Shown here: positions 33,826-42,331 of the stretch, piece by piece
How the letters are laid out: the number at the start of each line of letters is the position of its first letter
Position numbering within the stretch: the stretch's first letter is position 1
Origin: Prauserella aidingensis
GTDB taxonomy: Bacteria > Actinomycetota > Actinomycetes > Mycobacteriales > Pseudonocardiaceae
Length of the DNA: 64,000 nucleotides
Direction: 5' to 3'
Assembly: GCF_024171865.1 (NCBI RefSeq)
Contig: NZ_JAMTCN010000004.1
Location: 124,001 to 188,000 of the forward strand
The notes under the pieces: generated by a model
What the model saw: the letters and a program-made list of their open reading frames with translations, nothing else
The model's database searches: none
Told to the model about the DNA's origin: nothing
Made by a program: the position numbers and the translations under genes

Positions 33826-35349
33826 TCAGACGACCACGCTCAGGATCATCACCAGCACCAGCGACAGCACCGACGCCAGCGACGTCACGAACGTCAACGC
33901 CTTCAGCGCACCGCGGGTCGTGACCCCGAGCAGAGTCTGGAACATCCAGAAGAAGTTGCTGTTGAGCTGCAACGCGAACAGTGCACCCGAGCCGATCGCC
34001 AACGCCAGCACCTCCGCGGGGATGCCGAGGCTGCCCATGATCGGCGCCAGGATGCCGGCCGCGGCGATCCCGGCCACCGCGATGGAGCCGATGGCCAGGT
34101 GCAGCACGGCGGCGACGAGCCACGCCAGGAGCACCGTCACCAGCGCGGGAATCCCGGCGCCTGCGGAGAACATGCCGGACAGCACGTCGTCCAGGTCGGT
34201 CTCCCCGATGACGGCGCCGAGCGACCCGCCCACACCGGTCACGAGCAGGATCTGTCCGGTGGAGTTGAAGCCGGACGTCATCGTCTCTCCGAGGGCGTCG
34301 GCACCGAGCGTCCTGCGCGCCAGCACGTAGGCCCCGACGAGGCCGGCGAACAGCGCGAAGACGGGGTCGCCGAGGAAGGCGAGCACATCGGACTCCACCC
34401 CGGCCGCCTTGGTGATCGCACCGGTCGCGATGAGCAGCAGCGGCACGACGATCGGCAGCAGCGACACGGTCAGCGGAGGCAGCGCGCGTTCCCGCGCCGC
34501 CGCGGTGGTGGTCGCGCCACCCGTCTGCACTGCGTCACCTGTCTGCACCGCGTCACCTGTCTGCACTGCGCCGCCCGTCTGCGCCGCGTCACCCGTATGA
34601 ACCGCGTCACCCGTCCCGTCACCCGAGTTCGGGGCAGTGCCGGAGCTCGGGGCGGCACCGGGGGCGTCGCCGCTCACGTCCTCGTCCTCGGCCCGCGCCG
34701 GGCCGTCCTGACTGGACCCGACCTCGTCCTTCTCGGCGTTCCAGAAGCCCCTGGCCAGCATGCGGCCGTAGACGAACACGGTCAGCAGCGCCGTCACCGG
34801 GCCGAGCGCGAAGCCGTAGAGCAGCATCGTGCCGAGCGGCACGTCCAGCAGGCCGGCGATGGAGATCGTGCCGAGCCCGGGTACGACGAACACGTACCCG
34901 ACGAGGATGCCCGCGGTCAGCGATCCGGCCATCATCGCGAGACCGTTGCGGCCGAGGTGGGGTGCCGCGGACCGGGCCAGCGGAGCGGCGAGCACGAGCT
35001 GGACGTCGACGTAGATGGAGGGGAACACCGAGCTGAGGGCCACGGCGAGCGCGTACGGCAGCCGCCGCGGTCCCAGCGCCCGCAGCAGTTTCTCCACGAC
35101 CTTCTGCAGCGCACCCATCGCGTGCAGCAGCCCGCCCAGCAGCACGCCGAATCCGATGAGCAGCCCGACCTCGGCCATGATGTCGCCGAAGCCCGTGGCC
35201 ACGGTGGTGATCGTCTTCTCGAAGCCGAGGCCCGACGCCAGCCCGAGGTAGAGCGACCCGACGACGAGCGCGATGACCGGCTCGACCTTGACGACCAGGA
35301 TCAGTGCGATGACGGCGGCGATCGCCACCGTCGCGTGCAACACGACCAT
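33826..35349 (-). CDS. GntP-family permease
   Basis: 507-residue gluconate:H+ symporter-family transporter with about twelve hydrophobic helices. FPSIYVDVQLVLAAPLARS and FALQLNSNFFWMFQTLLG are typical GntP segments. A long, hydrophilic central cytosolic loop (about residues 205-285) is acidic and then contains six hexapeptide repeats of the form G-D/G-A-V-Q-T. Gluconate, glycerate, citrate or other hydroxy-acids are known GntP substrates; the downstream CoA-transferase and lyase favour a hydroxy-dicarboxylate. The ATG at 35349 is the first gene of this operon. Confidence 0.88.
   Translation of the reverse strand: MVVLHATVAIAAVIALILVVKVEPVIALVVGSLYLGLASGLGFEKTITTVATGFGDIMAEVGLLIGFGVLLGGLLHAMGALQKVVEKLLRALGPRRLPYALAVALSSVFPSIYVDVQLVLAAPLARSAAPHLGRNGLAMMAGSLTAGILVGYVFVVPGLGTISIAGLLDVPLGTMLLYGFALGPVTALLTVFVYGRMLARGFWNAEKDEVGSSQDGPARAEDEDVSGDAPGAAPSSGTAPNSGDGTGDAVHTGDAAQTGGAVQTGDAVQTGDAVQTGGATTTAAARERALPPLTVSLLPIVVPLLLIATGAITKAAGVESDVLAFLGDPVFALFAGLVGAYVLARRTLGADALGETMTSGFNSTGQILLVTGVGGSLGAVIGETDLDDVLSGMFSAGAGIPALVTVLLAWLVAAVLHLAIGSIAVAGIAAAGILAPIMGSLGIPAEVLALAIGSGALFALQLNSNFFWMFQTLLGVTTRGALKALTFVTSLASVLSLVLVMILSVVV
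34521..34618 (-). repeat. 18-bp coding tandem repeat in the GntP loop
   Basis: Units recur exactly every 18 bp, with landmark GTCTGCAC or variants at 34523, 34541, 34559, 34577 and 34595, and a degenerate unit at 34613. They encode TGDAVQ-like hexapeptides in the central hydrophilic loop of the permease. Confidence 0.8.
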
Positions 35350-35481
35350 TGTGTTCCCGTTCTTTCTCGGCTCAGCACTCGCGACTCGGCGCCTCGGAAC
35401 CCGGCACCGGCCGTCCGAGCGTCGGGACGTGATCCAAACACGGCCACGCGAGTCCCGGTAGCCGGTGATCGCCGAGGCCCG

Positions 35482-35498
35482 TATAAGCGCGTCTTATA
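35482..35498. promoter_or_regulatory. Palindrome upstream of gntP, LysR-box-like
   Basis: TATAAG and CTTATA are perfect inverted repeats around CGCGT, in a strikingly AT-rich patch of an otherwise GC-rich gap. The inner TAAGCGCGTCTTA fits the T-N11-A LysR box. It lies 133 bp upstream of the gntP start and 47 bp after the end of the split-AtuA operon. It is a candidate operator for the LysR at 30668. Confidence 0.5.
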
Positions 35499-35544
35499 GC
35501 AGCGTGGCCCGCCGGCCGGCGGTCGTGGTCGGCGGTCGTGGTCG

Positions 35545-35913
35545 TCAGCCGAGGTCGAGCGTCAGGAGGTGGTAGCTCAGGGTCTTGCCGTGCCCGTCGA
35601 GGACCGCCGAGCCGGTCACGCCGCCGCCGAGCACGCCCGGCAGGCGGAAGACCAACGCCGGCAGCCCGCGCACGACGCTCCTGCCCACCTCGCCGGTGAC
35701 GAGCGGTGCGAAGTGCGCTGCCACCACGTCGGCGGTGAGGAGTCGTTCGAGCACGGTGAACGCGACGTCGTCGCGGGGCAGCACCGCGAGCATGAGCGTG
35801 TCGCCCTTGTCGCCCGCCCGCACGTCGGCCAGTTCGTCGACCGTCATGCTCGCACCGTCCCCCGCCGCGCCGGCCCCCGCCGGGTCGGCCGGCGTTCCGG
35901 TTCCCTCGTTCAT
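35545..35913 (-). CDS. AtuA-like ferredoxin-fold small protein
   Basis: 122-residue protein. ADVRAGDKGDTLMLAVLPRD and GLPALVFRLPGVLGGGV match the C-terminal domain of AtuA/DUF1446 proteins, here as a separate polypeptide. Its ATG overlaps the stop of the large AtuA gene (ATGA, 35910-35913), so the two are coupled and probably form one complex. The N-terminal 22 residues (Gly/Ala/Pro-rich) look like an unstructured tail. The biochemical role of this domain is unknown. Confidence 0.82.
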   Translation of the reverse strand: MNEGTGTPADPAGAGAAGDGASMTVDELADVRAGDKGDTLMLAVLPRDDVAFTVLERLLTADVVAAHFAPLVTGEVGRSVVRGLPALVFRLPGVLGGGVTGSAVLDGHGKTLSYHLLTLDLG

Positions 35914-37250
35914 CCGACCACCGTCACCCGTGGACGTACGTGCTCACGCGGTACCACGCACGAACGCACCGCCACGATCTCCGTGGTGCTCCTGCGTGCT
36001 CCGCCGCCGCCTGCGGGACCGTTGGTGTACAGGGATTCCACCTCCCAGCCGACGGCCTCGGCCGCCTCCGCGGTCGGCACGCGTGCCGACACCCGCACCC
36101 GCACCTCCGCGGGATCCTCCGCGGCGGCCAGCCCGCGGAACGCGGCGCCCGCACCGATGTACTCGACCTCGACGGCCTCCTCCGGCAGTCCGTGCACCCC
36201 GACGAGCCGTTCGCACGCGATGTCGGCCGCCATCCGGGCACGGTCGAGGCAGCGAGGCCCCGCGTAGGACAACTGCCCCTCGCCCAGCCACCCTCCCCGG
36301 AAACCGAGCGTCACCTTCAGCCCGTCCGGGCGCGGCCGTCCCGTCGCCCCGCGCGCGGCGACCCGATCCGTGCCGGCGTCGGTGAACGTGACGTCGCTGA
36401 AGTCGGCGACCACGTCCGGGGTCACGTAGGCGGCGGGGTCGTCCACTTCGTACAGCAGCTGCTCGCCGCAGGTCCGGCGGTCCAGCCTGCCGCCGGAGCC
36501 GTCCGGCTTGCCGAACACGGCGGCGCCGTCGGGCCCGACGTCGGCGAACGGGAACCCGAGCCGGGCGGGATCGGGTACCGGTTTGGTGAGCGGATCGGCG
36601 AAGTAGCCGCCGGTGAGCTGGCCCGCGCACTCGAGCAGATGACCCACGAGCGTCCCCTTGCCGAGCAGGTCGTGGTCGCCGGGTGCCCACCCGAACTCGT
36701 GGACGAGCGGGCCGAGGTACAGCGCCGGATCGGCGACCCGGCCGGTCACCACGACGTCCGCACCGGAGGCGACGGCCTCGGCGACCGGTTCGGCACCGAG
36801 GTAGGCGTTCGCGGAGAGCAGCTCGTCACCGACCTCCGACAGCGGTGTGCCGGTCTCCCACACCACGGGGTCGATCGTGCGCACCAGCTCGAGGACGTCG
36901 TCACCGGTCACGACCGCGATCCGCGCGTCCAGGCCCAGGGCACCGGCTTCGCGCAGCGCGCACTCACCCGCGGCTTCCGGATTGGCCGCACCCGAGTTGG
37001 TCACCACCGTCGTCCCCGCCGGGTGACAGTGCGGCAGCACCGCCCGCAGCCGGGCCGCCAGCAACGGGTCGAACCCGGCGGCCGGGTCGGCGATCCTGCG
37101 GGCGTGCCCGGCCGCGACGGTGCGCTCGCCGAGGCATTCGAACACGAGGTAGTCGGGCCGGGCGCGGCGCGCGAGTTCGACGGCGGGGTCGATCCGGTCC
37201 CCGGCGAATCCCGCACCCGCGCCGAGCCGCAGCGTCCCCGGCGCCCTCAC
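35910..37250 (-). CDS. AtuA-family protein (DUF1446)
   Basis: 446-residue protein of the acyclic terpene utilization AtuA family. LGAGAGFAGDRIDPAVEL, DYLVFECLGERTVA, VVTNSGAANPEAA, VVTGRVADPALYLGPLV and VEYIGAGAAFRG are conserved family stretches. The founding member is linked to citronellol/geranyl-CoA catabolism, but its reaction is not established. The GTG at 37250 overlaps the CitMHS transporter stop (GTGA, 37247-37250). The C-terminal domain normally fused in long AtuA proteins is encoded by the next gene. The transporter/AtuA/AtuA-C operon implies use of an imported carboxylate. Confidence 0.88.
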   Translation of the reverse strand: MRAPGTLRLGAGAGFAGDRIDPAVELARRARPDYLVFECLGERTVAAGHARRIADPAAGFDPLLAARLRAVLPHCHPAGTTVVTNSGAANPEAAGECALREAGALGLDARIAVVTGDDVLELVRTIDPVVWETGTPLSEVGDELLSANAYLGAEPVAEAVASGADVVVTGRVADPALYLGPLVHEFGWAPGDHDLLGKGTLVGHLLECAGQLTGGYFADPLTKPVPDPARLGFPFADVGPDGAAVFGKPDGSGGRLDRRTCGEQLLYEVDDPAAYVTPDVVADFSDVTFTDAGTDRVAARGATGRPRPDGLKVTLGFRGGWLGEGQLSYAGPRCLDRARMAADIACERLVGVHGLPEEAVEVEYIGAGAAFRGLAAAEDPAEVRVRVSARVPTAEAAEAVGWEVESLYTNGPAGGGGARRSTTEIVAVRSCVVPREHVRPRVTVVG

Positions 37251-38683
37251 GACGCCCACACCGGGATCGCACCGGTCGCCAGCGCGACGGCCAGCATCAC
37301 GAGGCTGGCCAGCCACGCCCAGCCGATCAGCGCGCGGATGTGCTTGCCGATCTCGACGCCGGCGAGGCCCACCAACAGGTAGAACGAGCCGGTGAGCGGA
37401 CTGATCGGGAACCCGAGAGTCTCCTGGCCCAGCAACGCGGCCTGTGCGAGCTCGGTTGCGGTGATGCCGAACTGTTCGCCGACGCCCGTCAGCACCGGCA
37501 GCACACCGAAGTAGAAGGCGTCGGGACCGAACAACAGGCTCAGCGGCACGCCGAGCACACCGACGATCAACGGCAGTGCTGGTGCGGCTCCCGCCGGGAT
37601 GGCGTCCGCGGCCGTGGTCGCCATCGCCTCGATCATGCCGCTCGCCTCGAGAATGCCGAGGAACACGCCCGCGGCCAGCAGCGTCGTGACCATGAGCATG
37701 GCGCCCTTGGCGTGGGCCTCGATGCGGTCGGTCTGCGCCTTGAGTCCCGGGTAGTTCACGATCAGCGCGATCACGAGTCCGGCCAGGAACACCGCCTCGG
37801 CGGCCGTGACACCGGCGACGAGCCCGCCGATCACGGCGATCGTGAGGGCGATGTTGAACCAGAACAGTTTCGGCCTGCGCAGCGCTCCGGCGTCGGTGTC
37901 GTCACCGGAGGATCCCGACGAGGCCGCCGCGCCGCTCCCGGCCCGGCCCCCGGCCGTGGGGTCCGTCGAGTCCGTGGTGCCGGCCGCAGTGACGGCGGAA
38001 CCCGCCGCCGGGGTCGCACCGGCGGGTTCCAGCTCGCCGCCGGCCGCGACGGCGACGGACTCGGCCGTGGCGAGCCGCTTGCCCTCCCGCCTGCCGAGCC
38101 ACCACGCGATCACCAGCACCGTGACGACACCGGCGATCTGGGCCGGGATCAACGGCACCCAGAGGTCGTTGACCGGCACGCCCGTCGTGCTCGCCGCACG
38201 GACCGCGGGCCCGCCCCACGGCAGCAGGTTCATCACGCCCGCACCCAGGCCGACGCAGGTGGCGAGCAAAAGCCGCCGCATGCCGAGTCCGTCGAACACC
38301 GGCAGCATCGCGGGGATGGTGATGAGGAACGTCGTCGCCCCTGCCCCGTCCAGGTGCACGGCGCAGGCGAGCGCGGTCGTCGCCAGGCAGACGGTGGCGG
38401 GCGCGTTGCCCGCGAACCCGACGATGCGAGCGATGATCGGGTCGAACATGCCCGCGTCGCGCAGCACGCCGAAGAAGGCGATGGCGAACACGAACATCGC
38501 CGCGGTGCCCGCGACGTCGGCGATGCCGGCACCCGCGAACTCGCCGACCTCGGCGGGGCCGAACCCCGCGACGAAGGCGGCCACGATCGGCACACCGGCC
38601 AGCGCCACGACGGCGGCCACCCGGTTGGTCAGCAGCAACGCCAGGATGACACCGACGGTTGCAAAGCCCAGCCAAGACAACAT
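37247..38683 (-). CDS. CitMHS-family citrate/carboxylate:H+ symporter
   Basis: 478-residue transporter with about twelve helices. WLGFATVGVILALLLTNRV begins the first helix; VHLDGAGATTFLITIPAMLP and FGPDAFYFGVLPVLTGVGE are characteristic CitMHS segments. A central cytosolic loop rich in Gly/Ala/Ser separates two halves. CitMHS proteins import metal-citrate complexes with protons; other di- or tricarboxylates are possible. ATG 38683 is chosen because hydrophobic sequence starts directly after it. Divergent from the LysR at 38778, which should regulate it. Confidence 0.88.
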   Translation of the reverse strand: MLSWLGFATVGVILALLLTNRVAAVVALAGVPIVAAFVAGFGPAEVGEFAGAGIADVAGTAAMFVFAIAFFGVLRDAGMFDPIIARIVGFAGNAPATVCLATTALACAVHLDGAGATTFLITIPAMLPVFDGLGMRRLLLATCVGLGAGVMNLLPWGGPAVRAASTTGVPVNDLWVPLIPAQIAGVVTVLVIAWWLGRREGKRLATAESVAVAAGGELEPAGATPAAGSAVTAAGTTDSTDPTAGGRAGSGAAASSGSSGDDTDAGALRRPKLFWFNIALTIAVIGGLVAGVTAAEAVFLAGLVIALIVNYPGLKAQTDRIEAHAKGAMLMVTTLLAAGVFLGILEASGMIEAMATTAADAIPAGAAPALPLIVGVLGVPLSLLFGPDAFYFGVLPVLTGVGEQFGITATELAQAALLGQETLGFPISPLTGSFYLLVGLAGVEIGKHIRALIGWAWLASLVMLAVALATGAIPVWAS

Positions 38684-38749
38684 TGTCCCAGGACCTCTCC
38701 ACGGTTTCGGATCTGCCGAGAGTCTGGTGCCGCCACCTCCTGTCGTCCA

Positions 38750-38774
38750 GCATTGATTCCGCATAGATTGATGC
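38750..38774. promoter_or_regulatory. LysR-type regulatory region between lysR and the CitMHS gene
   Basis: The divergent gap has an AT-rich element bounded by GCAT at 38750 and ATGC at 38771, containing a T-N11-A LysR-box pattern. Its right end lies just before the lysR ATG at 38778, as expected for autorepression. The symmetry is imperfect, so this is a tentative assignment. Confidence 0.35.
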
Positions 38775-38777
38775 ACC

Positions 38778-39716
38778 ATGAGCATAGACATGTCGATCCG
38801 CCAGCTGCGTGCGATCGTCGCCGTGGCGGACGCGGGCGGCTACACCGCCGCAGCGCGCCAGCTCCACATTGCACAGTCCTCTTTGAGCAGGTCGGTACTG
38901 GACATCGAGCGGCGAGTGGGCGTATCACTGTTCGAGCGCACCACGCGCAGCGTCGTGCCGACGCCGGACGGCGCAGAGTTCCTGACGATCGCGCGCGGGT
39001 TGCTGGCCCATGTCGACGCGGCGCTCAACCACTTCGAGGGGTACCTGGCGGGCACGCGCGGTGCGGTCACGATCGCCGCGCTGCCCTCGCTCGCAGGCAG
39101 CATGCTCCCGACGGCGCTGGCCGACTTCCGGCGCGACCGGCCGGACGTGACCGTCTCGGTCCGCGACGGCCTTGCGGACGAGGTGCTGGCACACGTGGTC
39201 GACGGCACGGCCGACATGGCGATCACCGTGGCGCCCGCCGTGCCCGCCGGCCTCAGTGCCCCGCGTATCGCCGTGGACCGGTTCGTGTGCGTCTTCCCGC
39301 CGGGCCACCGGTTCGACGGCCGGCAACGGGTCGCCTGGCGCGACCTGGCGGGCGAGCCGTTCGTCGCCTTCGACCGGGACACCAGCATCCGCACCTACGT
39401 CGACCGCACCCTCGCCGACGTCGGCGTCGAACTGGGGCCGATCACCGAGGCCCGCAACATCGGCGCCGTCGCGGGTCTCACGGCGGCCGGCTTGGGGGTG
39501 TCGATGGCCCCGGCACTCATCGTGCCCATGATGGGGTTCGCCGGCCTGGAGCACGCGGCGGCGACCGGACCCGTGGTGAAGCGCGACATCCGGCTCGTCC
39601 ACGACCCCGCCCGCCCGTTGTCCCGGCCCACCCGCGCCCTGATGGACACGCTGCTCGGCGCCTCGGCACGCGAACTCGAACTGCCCGCCGGAGCACGGTG
39701 GACGACCGACGACTGA
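38778..39716 (+). CDS. LysR-family regulator of the CitMHS/AtuA operon
   Basis: 312-residue LysR regulator. Its N-terminal helix-turn-helix is IVAVADAGGYTAAARQLHIA with QSSLSRSVLDIE, and LFERTTRSVVPTPDG closes the wing. The effector domain ends near ELPAGARW. ATG 38778 is used; an ATG at 38790 is an equally plausible start. Divergent from the CitMHS transporter over 94 bp, it is the natural candidate regulator, with a carboxylate or its CoA ester as inducer. Convergent with the SDR at 39728, with only 11 bp between stops. Confidence 0.92.
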   Translation: MSIDMSIRQLRAIVAVADAGGYTAAARQLHIAQSSLSRSVLDIERRVGVSLFERTTRSVVPTPDGAEFLTIARGLLAHVDAALNHFEGYLAGTRGAVTIAALPSLAGSMLPTALADFRRDRPDVTVSVRDGLADEVLAHVVDGTADMAITVAPAVPAGLSAPRIAVDRFVCVFPPGHRFDGRQRVAWRDLAGEPFVAFDRDTSIRTYVDRTLADVGVELGPITEARNIGAVAGLTAAGLGVSMAPALIVPMMGFAGLEHAAATGPVVKRDIRLVHDPARPLSRPTRALMDTLLGASARELELPAGARWTTDD

Positions 39717-39727
39717 GCCGCGCCGCG

Positions 39728-40483
39728 TCAGCTCGCCGTGTAGCCGCCGTCGACGAGGTGGTAGCTGCCGGTGACGAACCCGGCCGCGTCACTGGCCAGG
39801 AACGCCACGACCTGCGCCACCTCCTCCGGTTCGGCCATGCGCCCGAGCGCGTGCCGTCCGGCCAGGTCGCGCTGCGTTTCCTCGTCGAGCGCGTTCGCCA
39901 CGGCAGGAGTGTTGACGAACCCGGGGCCAACGGCGTTGACGCGAATCCCCCGTGCGCCGTACTCGAGCGCGGCGTTCTTCGTCAGGCCCTGCAGGGCGTG
40001 TTTGGCCGTCACGTACGCCGAGTTGCCGGGGAATCCGACCGAGCCGAGCATCGACGACATGTTCACGATGCTGCCCCCGCCGTGCGCCAGCATCGCGGGA
40101 ATCTGTGCCTGCAGTCCGTGGAGGACGCCGCCGAGGTTCAGGCCGAGCACCGCGTTCCACGAGTCCAGGGGATAGTCGGCCAGTTCGGCGGCCGCTCCGC
40201 CGATGCCCGCGTTGTTGACCGCGATCCGTAGCGGCGCGAGCGTCTCCGCCTCCCCCACCGCGTCGACGTGGACCTCGGCTATGGAGGCGTCGCCGACCAC
40301 GACGGCCGCCCTGCCGCCTGCGTCGGAGATCTCGCCGGCCACGGCCTGCGCAGCGTCGTCGTCGAGATCGGCCACGACGACCGCAGCTCCGTTCGCCGCC
40401 AGCAACCGCGCCACCGCACGTCCGATTCCGCTGCCTGCGCCGGTCACGATCGCCGACCGGTCCGCCACGTCGTAGGTCGCCAT
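39728..40483 (-). CDS. SDR-family oxidoreductase
   Basis: 251-residue classical short-chain dehydrogenase. The nucleotide motif TGAGSGIG is near residues 14-21, NNAG follows, the catalytic Ser lies in NMSSMLGSVG, and Tyr/Lys in YVTAKHA. The Asp in VVVADLDDD after beta-2 favours NAD over NADP. The substrate is unknown; FabG-like alcohol or 3-hydroxyacyl-CoA oxidation is typical. ATG 40483 has GGGAGG upstream. A perfect 16-bp palindrome lies 15 bp before the start. Confidence 0.9.
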   Translation of the reverse strand: MATYDVADRSAIVTGAGSGIGRAVARLLAANGAAVVVADLDDDAAQAVAGEISDAGGRAAVVVGDASIAEVHVDAVGEAETLAPLRIAVNNAGIGGAAAELADYPLDSWNAVLGLNLGGVLHGLQAQIPAMLAHGGGSIVNMSSMLGSVGFPGNSAYVTAKHALQGLTKNAALEYGARGIRVNAVGPGFVNTPAVANALDEETQRDLAGRHALGRMAEPEEVAQVVAFLASDAAGFVTGSYHLVDGGYTAS

Positions 40484-40497
40484 CGGTCCTCCCGTTC

Positions 40498-40513
40498 CCG
40501 GTGCGCGCACCGG
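40498..40513. promoter_or_regulatory. Perfect 16-bp palindrome upstream of an SDR gene
   Basis: CCGGTGCGCGCACCGG is fully self-complementary and ends 15 bp upstream of the SDR start at 40483. It could be an operator or a hairpin after the MFS gene; the rest of the 157-bp gap shows no gene. Confidence 0.4.
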
Positions 40514-40640
40514 CTCATCGGTTGTCACCCGCCGCAGGCGCGATGCCGATCACGCCACCGTTCACCATGCCCGCCCGCGCCGCGGCGCGCCAGTGCGGCG
40601 AGATGCCACCGGACGCGGGAGACGCGGCGGGCAGGCCGCG

Positions 40641-42050
40641 TCAGGCCGCCGACGTGACGGTCTCCGCCGTGCGCGGCGCGGGAGTGACCAGTGCGATCGC
40701 GCCGGCGAGCGCGGCGGCCCCTCCGGCGATGGCGAAGATCACGGTGTAGGCGGTGATGCCGGGATAGGTGGCGTCACCGACCCGGACGACGATGCCCGCC
40801 GTCACCGTGGCGACGATGGCGCTGCAGCTGGACGTCCCGATCGACCGGCACAGCGCGTTGAGACTGTTGGCGGCGGCGGTCTCCGACTGGGGCACGGCAC
40901 GCATGATCAGCGCGGGCACGGCGCCGTAGGCCAGAGCGGCACCGATCGCCGGGACGGTGACGACCACGATCACGGCGGCGAGCCCGTCGTGGACCGCGAC
41001 GCGCGCCAGGTTGCCCACCGCGAGCAGCGACGTGCCGAGCACGACCGTCACCTTCGGTCCCCACCGGCGGGACACGACCGCGGACAACGGCGAGAACGCC
41101 ACCATGGCACCGCCGACCGGCAGCAACGCCAGCCCGCTGGCCACCAGCGACAGGTCGAAGCCGTAGCCGGTGGCGGCGGGTGCCTGCAGCATCTGCGCAC
41201 TGACCATGAACGAGGCGAACATCGCCACGCCGATGAGCACGGAGGCGATGTTCGTCAGCAGCACGGCGGGCCGGGCCGACACCCTCAGGTCGACGAGCGG
41301 GCCGGTGGGCAGGCGCAGTTCGTACCAGCCCCAGCCGACGAAGATCACCAGAGCCGCCGCCAGCAACAGCACCACCTCGGGGCTGTCCCAGCCCCACGTG
41401 CTGCCCCGGGAGACGGGAAGCAACAGGCACAGCAGCCCTGCCGACAGGCCCACCGCGCCGCCGAGGTCGAACCGCCCGCCGCTGCGCACCGGCGACTCCG
41501 GCACGAGCGCCGTCACCAGCACCAGCTGCACCGCCCCGAACACGGCCGCGCCGGCGAACAGCCAGTGCCAGTCGGCGTACTCGGCGACGAACCCGGTCAG
41601 CGGCAACCCGATGGCGCCGCCCGCGCCCAGAGTGGAGCTCATGACGGCGATACCCGTGCCGACCCGTTCGGGCGGCAGTTCGTCGCGCATGATGCTGATG
41701 CCGAGCGGGATGACACCGATCGCGACGCCCTGCAACCCGCGCGCCGCCAGCGCGAGGAGGAACTCACTGCTCACGGCGCCGAGTGCGCTGCCCGCGGTCA
41801 TCGACGTCAGTGCCACGAGCAGCATGCGCCGCTTGCCGTACATGTCACCGAGCCTGCCGAGCACGGGCGCGCAGACGGCGCCGGTCAGCAGGGTGATCGT
41901 GATCAGCCACGCGGCGTTGGACGGTGTCGTGTCGAGCAGCCGTGGAAACGCGGGCAGGAGCGGCACGGCCAGCGTCTGCATCAGCGAGACGGCGATACCG
42001 GACGCGGCGAGCACGGCGACCACGGACCAGGGCGCGGACGTTCGTGCCAC
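40641..42050 (-). CDS. MFS transporter, DHA2 (14-helix) type
   Basis: 469-residue major-facilitator protein, EmrB/QacA-like. The GRLGDMYGKRRMLL loop between helices 2 and 3 (motif A) and an RGLQGVAIGVIPLGISIMRD segment (motif B region) are clear; about 14 helices can be counted. Likely exports a drug or a pathway intermediate. The GTG at 42050 has GGAGG nine nt upstream and starts just before the first helix; longer in-frame starts add a basic, unstructured tail. It lies upstream of the SDR at 40483, same direction. Confidence 0.85.
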   Translation of the reverse strand: MARTSAPWSVVAVLAASGIAVSLMQTLAVPLLPAFPRLLDTTPSNAAWLITITLLTGAVCAPVLGRLGDMYGKRRMLLVALTSMTAGSALGAVSSEFLLALAARGLQGVAIGVIPLGISIMRDELPPERVGTGIAVMSSTLGAGGAIGLPLTGFVAEYADWHWLFAGAAVFGAVQLVLVTALVPESPVRSGGRFDLGGAVGLSAGLLCLLLPVSRGSTWGWDSPEVVLLLAAALVIFVGWGWYELRLPTGPLVDLRVSARPAVLLTNIASVLIGVAMFASFMVSAQMLQAPAATGYGFDLSLVASGLALLPVGGAMVAFSPLSAVVSRRWGPKVTVVLGTSLLAVGNLARVAVHDGLAAVIVVVTVPAIGAALAYGAVPALIMRAVPQSETAAANSLNALCRSIGTSSCSAIVATVTAGIVVRVGDATYPGITAYTVIFAIAGGAAALAGAIALVTPAPRTAETVTSAA

Positions 42051-42182
42051 GACCGACGTCCTCCGTTCCACTCGATGGCCGGAGGCGCCCGCGACACGGT
42101 GCGTTCCGGCAAGGTCAGCCGATCGAGTAAACCGGTTCCGGCACGCGCGTGCAAGAAGAGTGGGGTGGACCACAACCCCATA

Positions 42183-42196
42183 ATGATGCTCATCAT
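42183..42196. promoter_or_regulatory. AT-rich palindrome upstream of the CoA-transferase/gntR operon
   Basis: ATGATG and CATCAT form a perfect inverted repeat around CT, in an AT-rich stretch between the divergent MFS and CoA-transferase genes. Such short palindromes are usual for GntR/FadR-type regulators, and a gntR gene is second in the plus-strand operon. The site is 135 bp from the CoA-transferase start. Confidence 0.45.
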
Positions 42197-42331
42197 CCCG
42201 AGGGTTAACGTGGACGGTCCGGTGAAGACGTGGCTTACAGGTGAACCTGACCGGGAACCCTGGACAGAATCACCTGCCGACCGGGTATCGTTGTGCTAAT
42301 CTATCATCACCATTCGCATAGAGGAGACGAC

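Noticed and set aside
42131-42142. AACCGGTT near the MFS promoter as another KstR site
   Set aside because: The outer T and A of the motif are not met, so it does not fit TnnAACnnGTTnnA.
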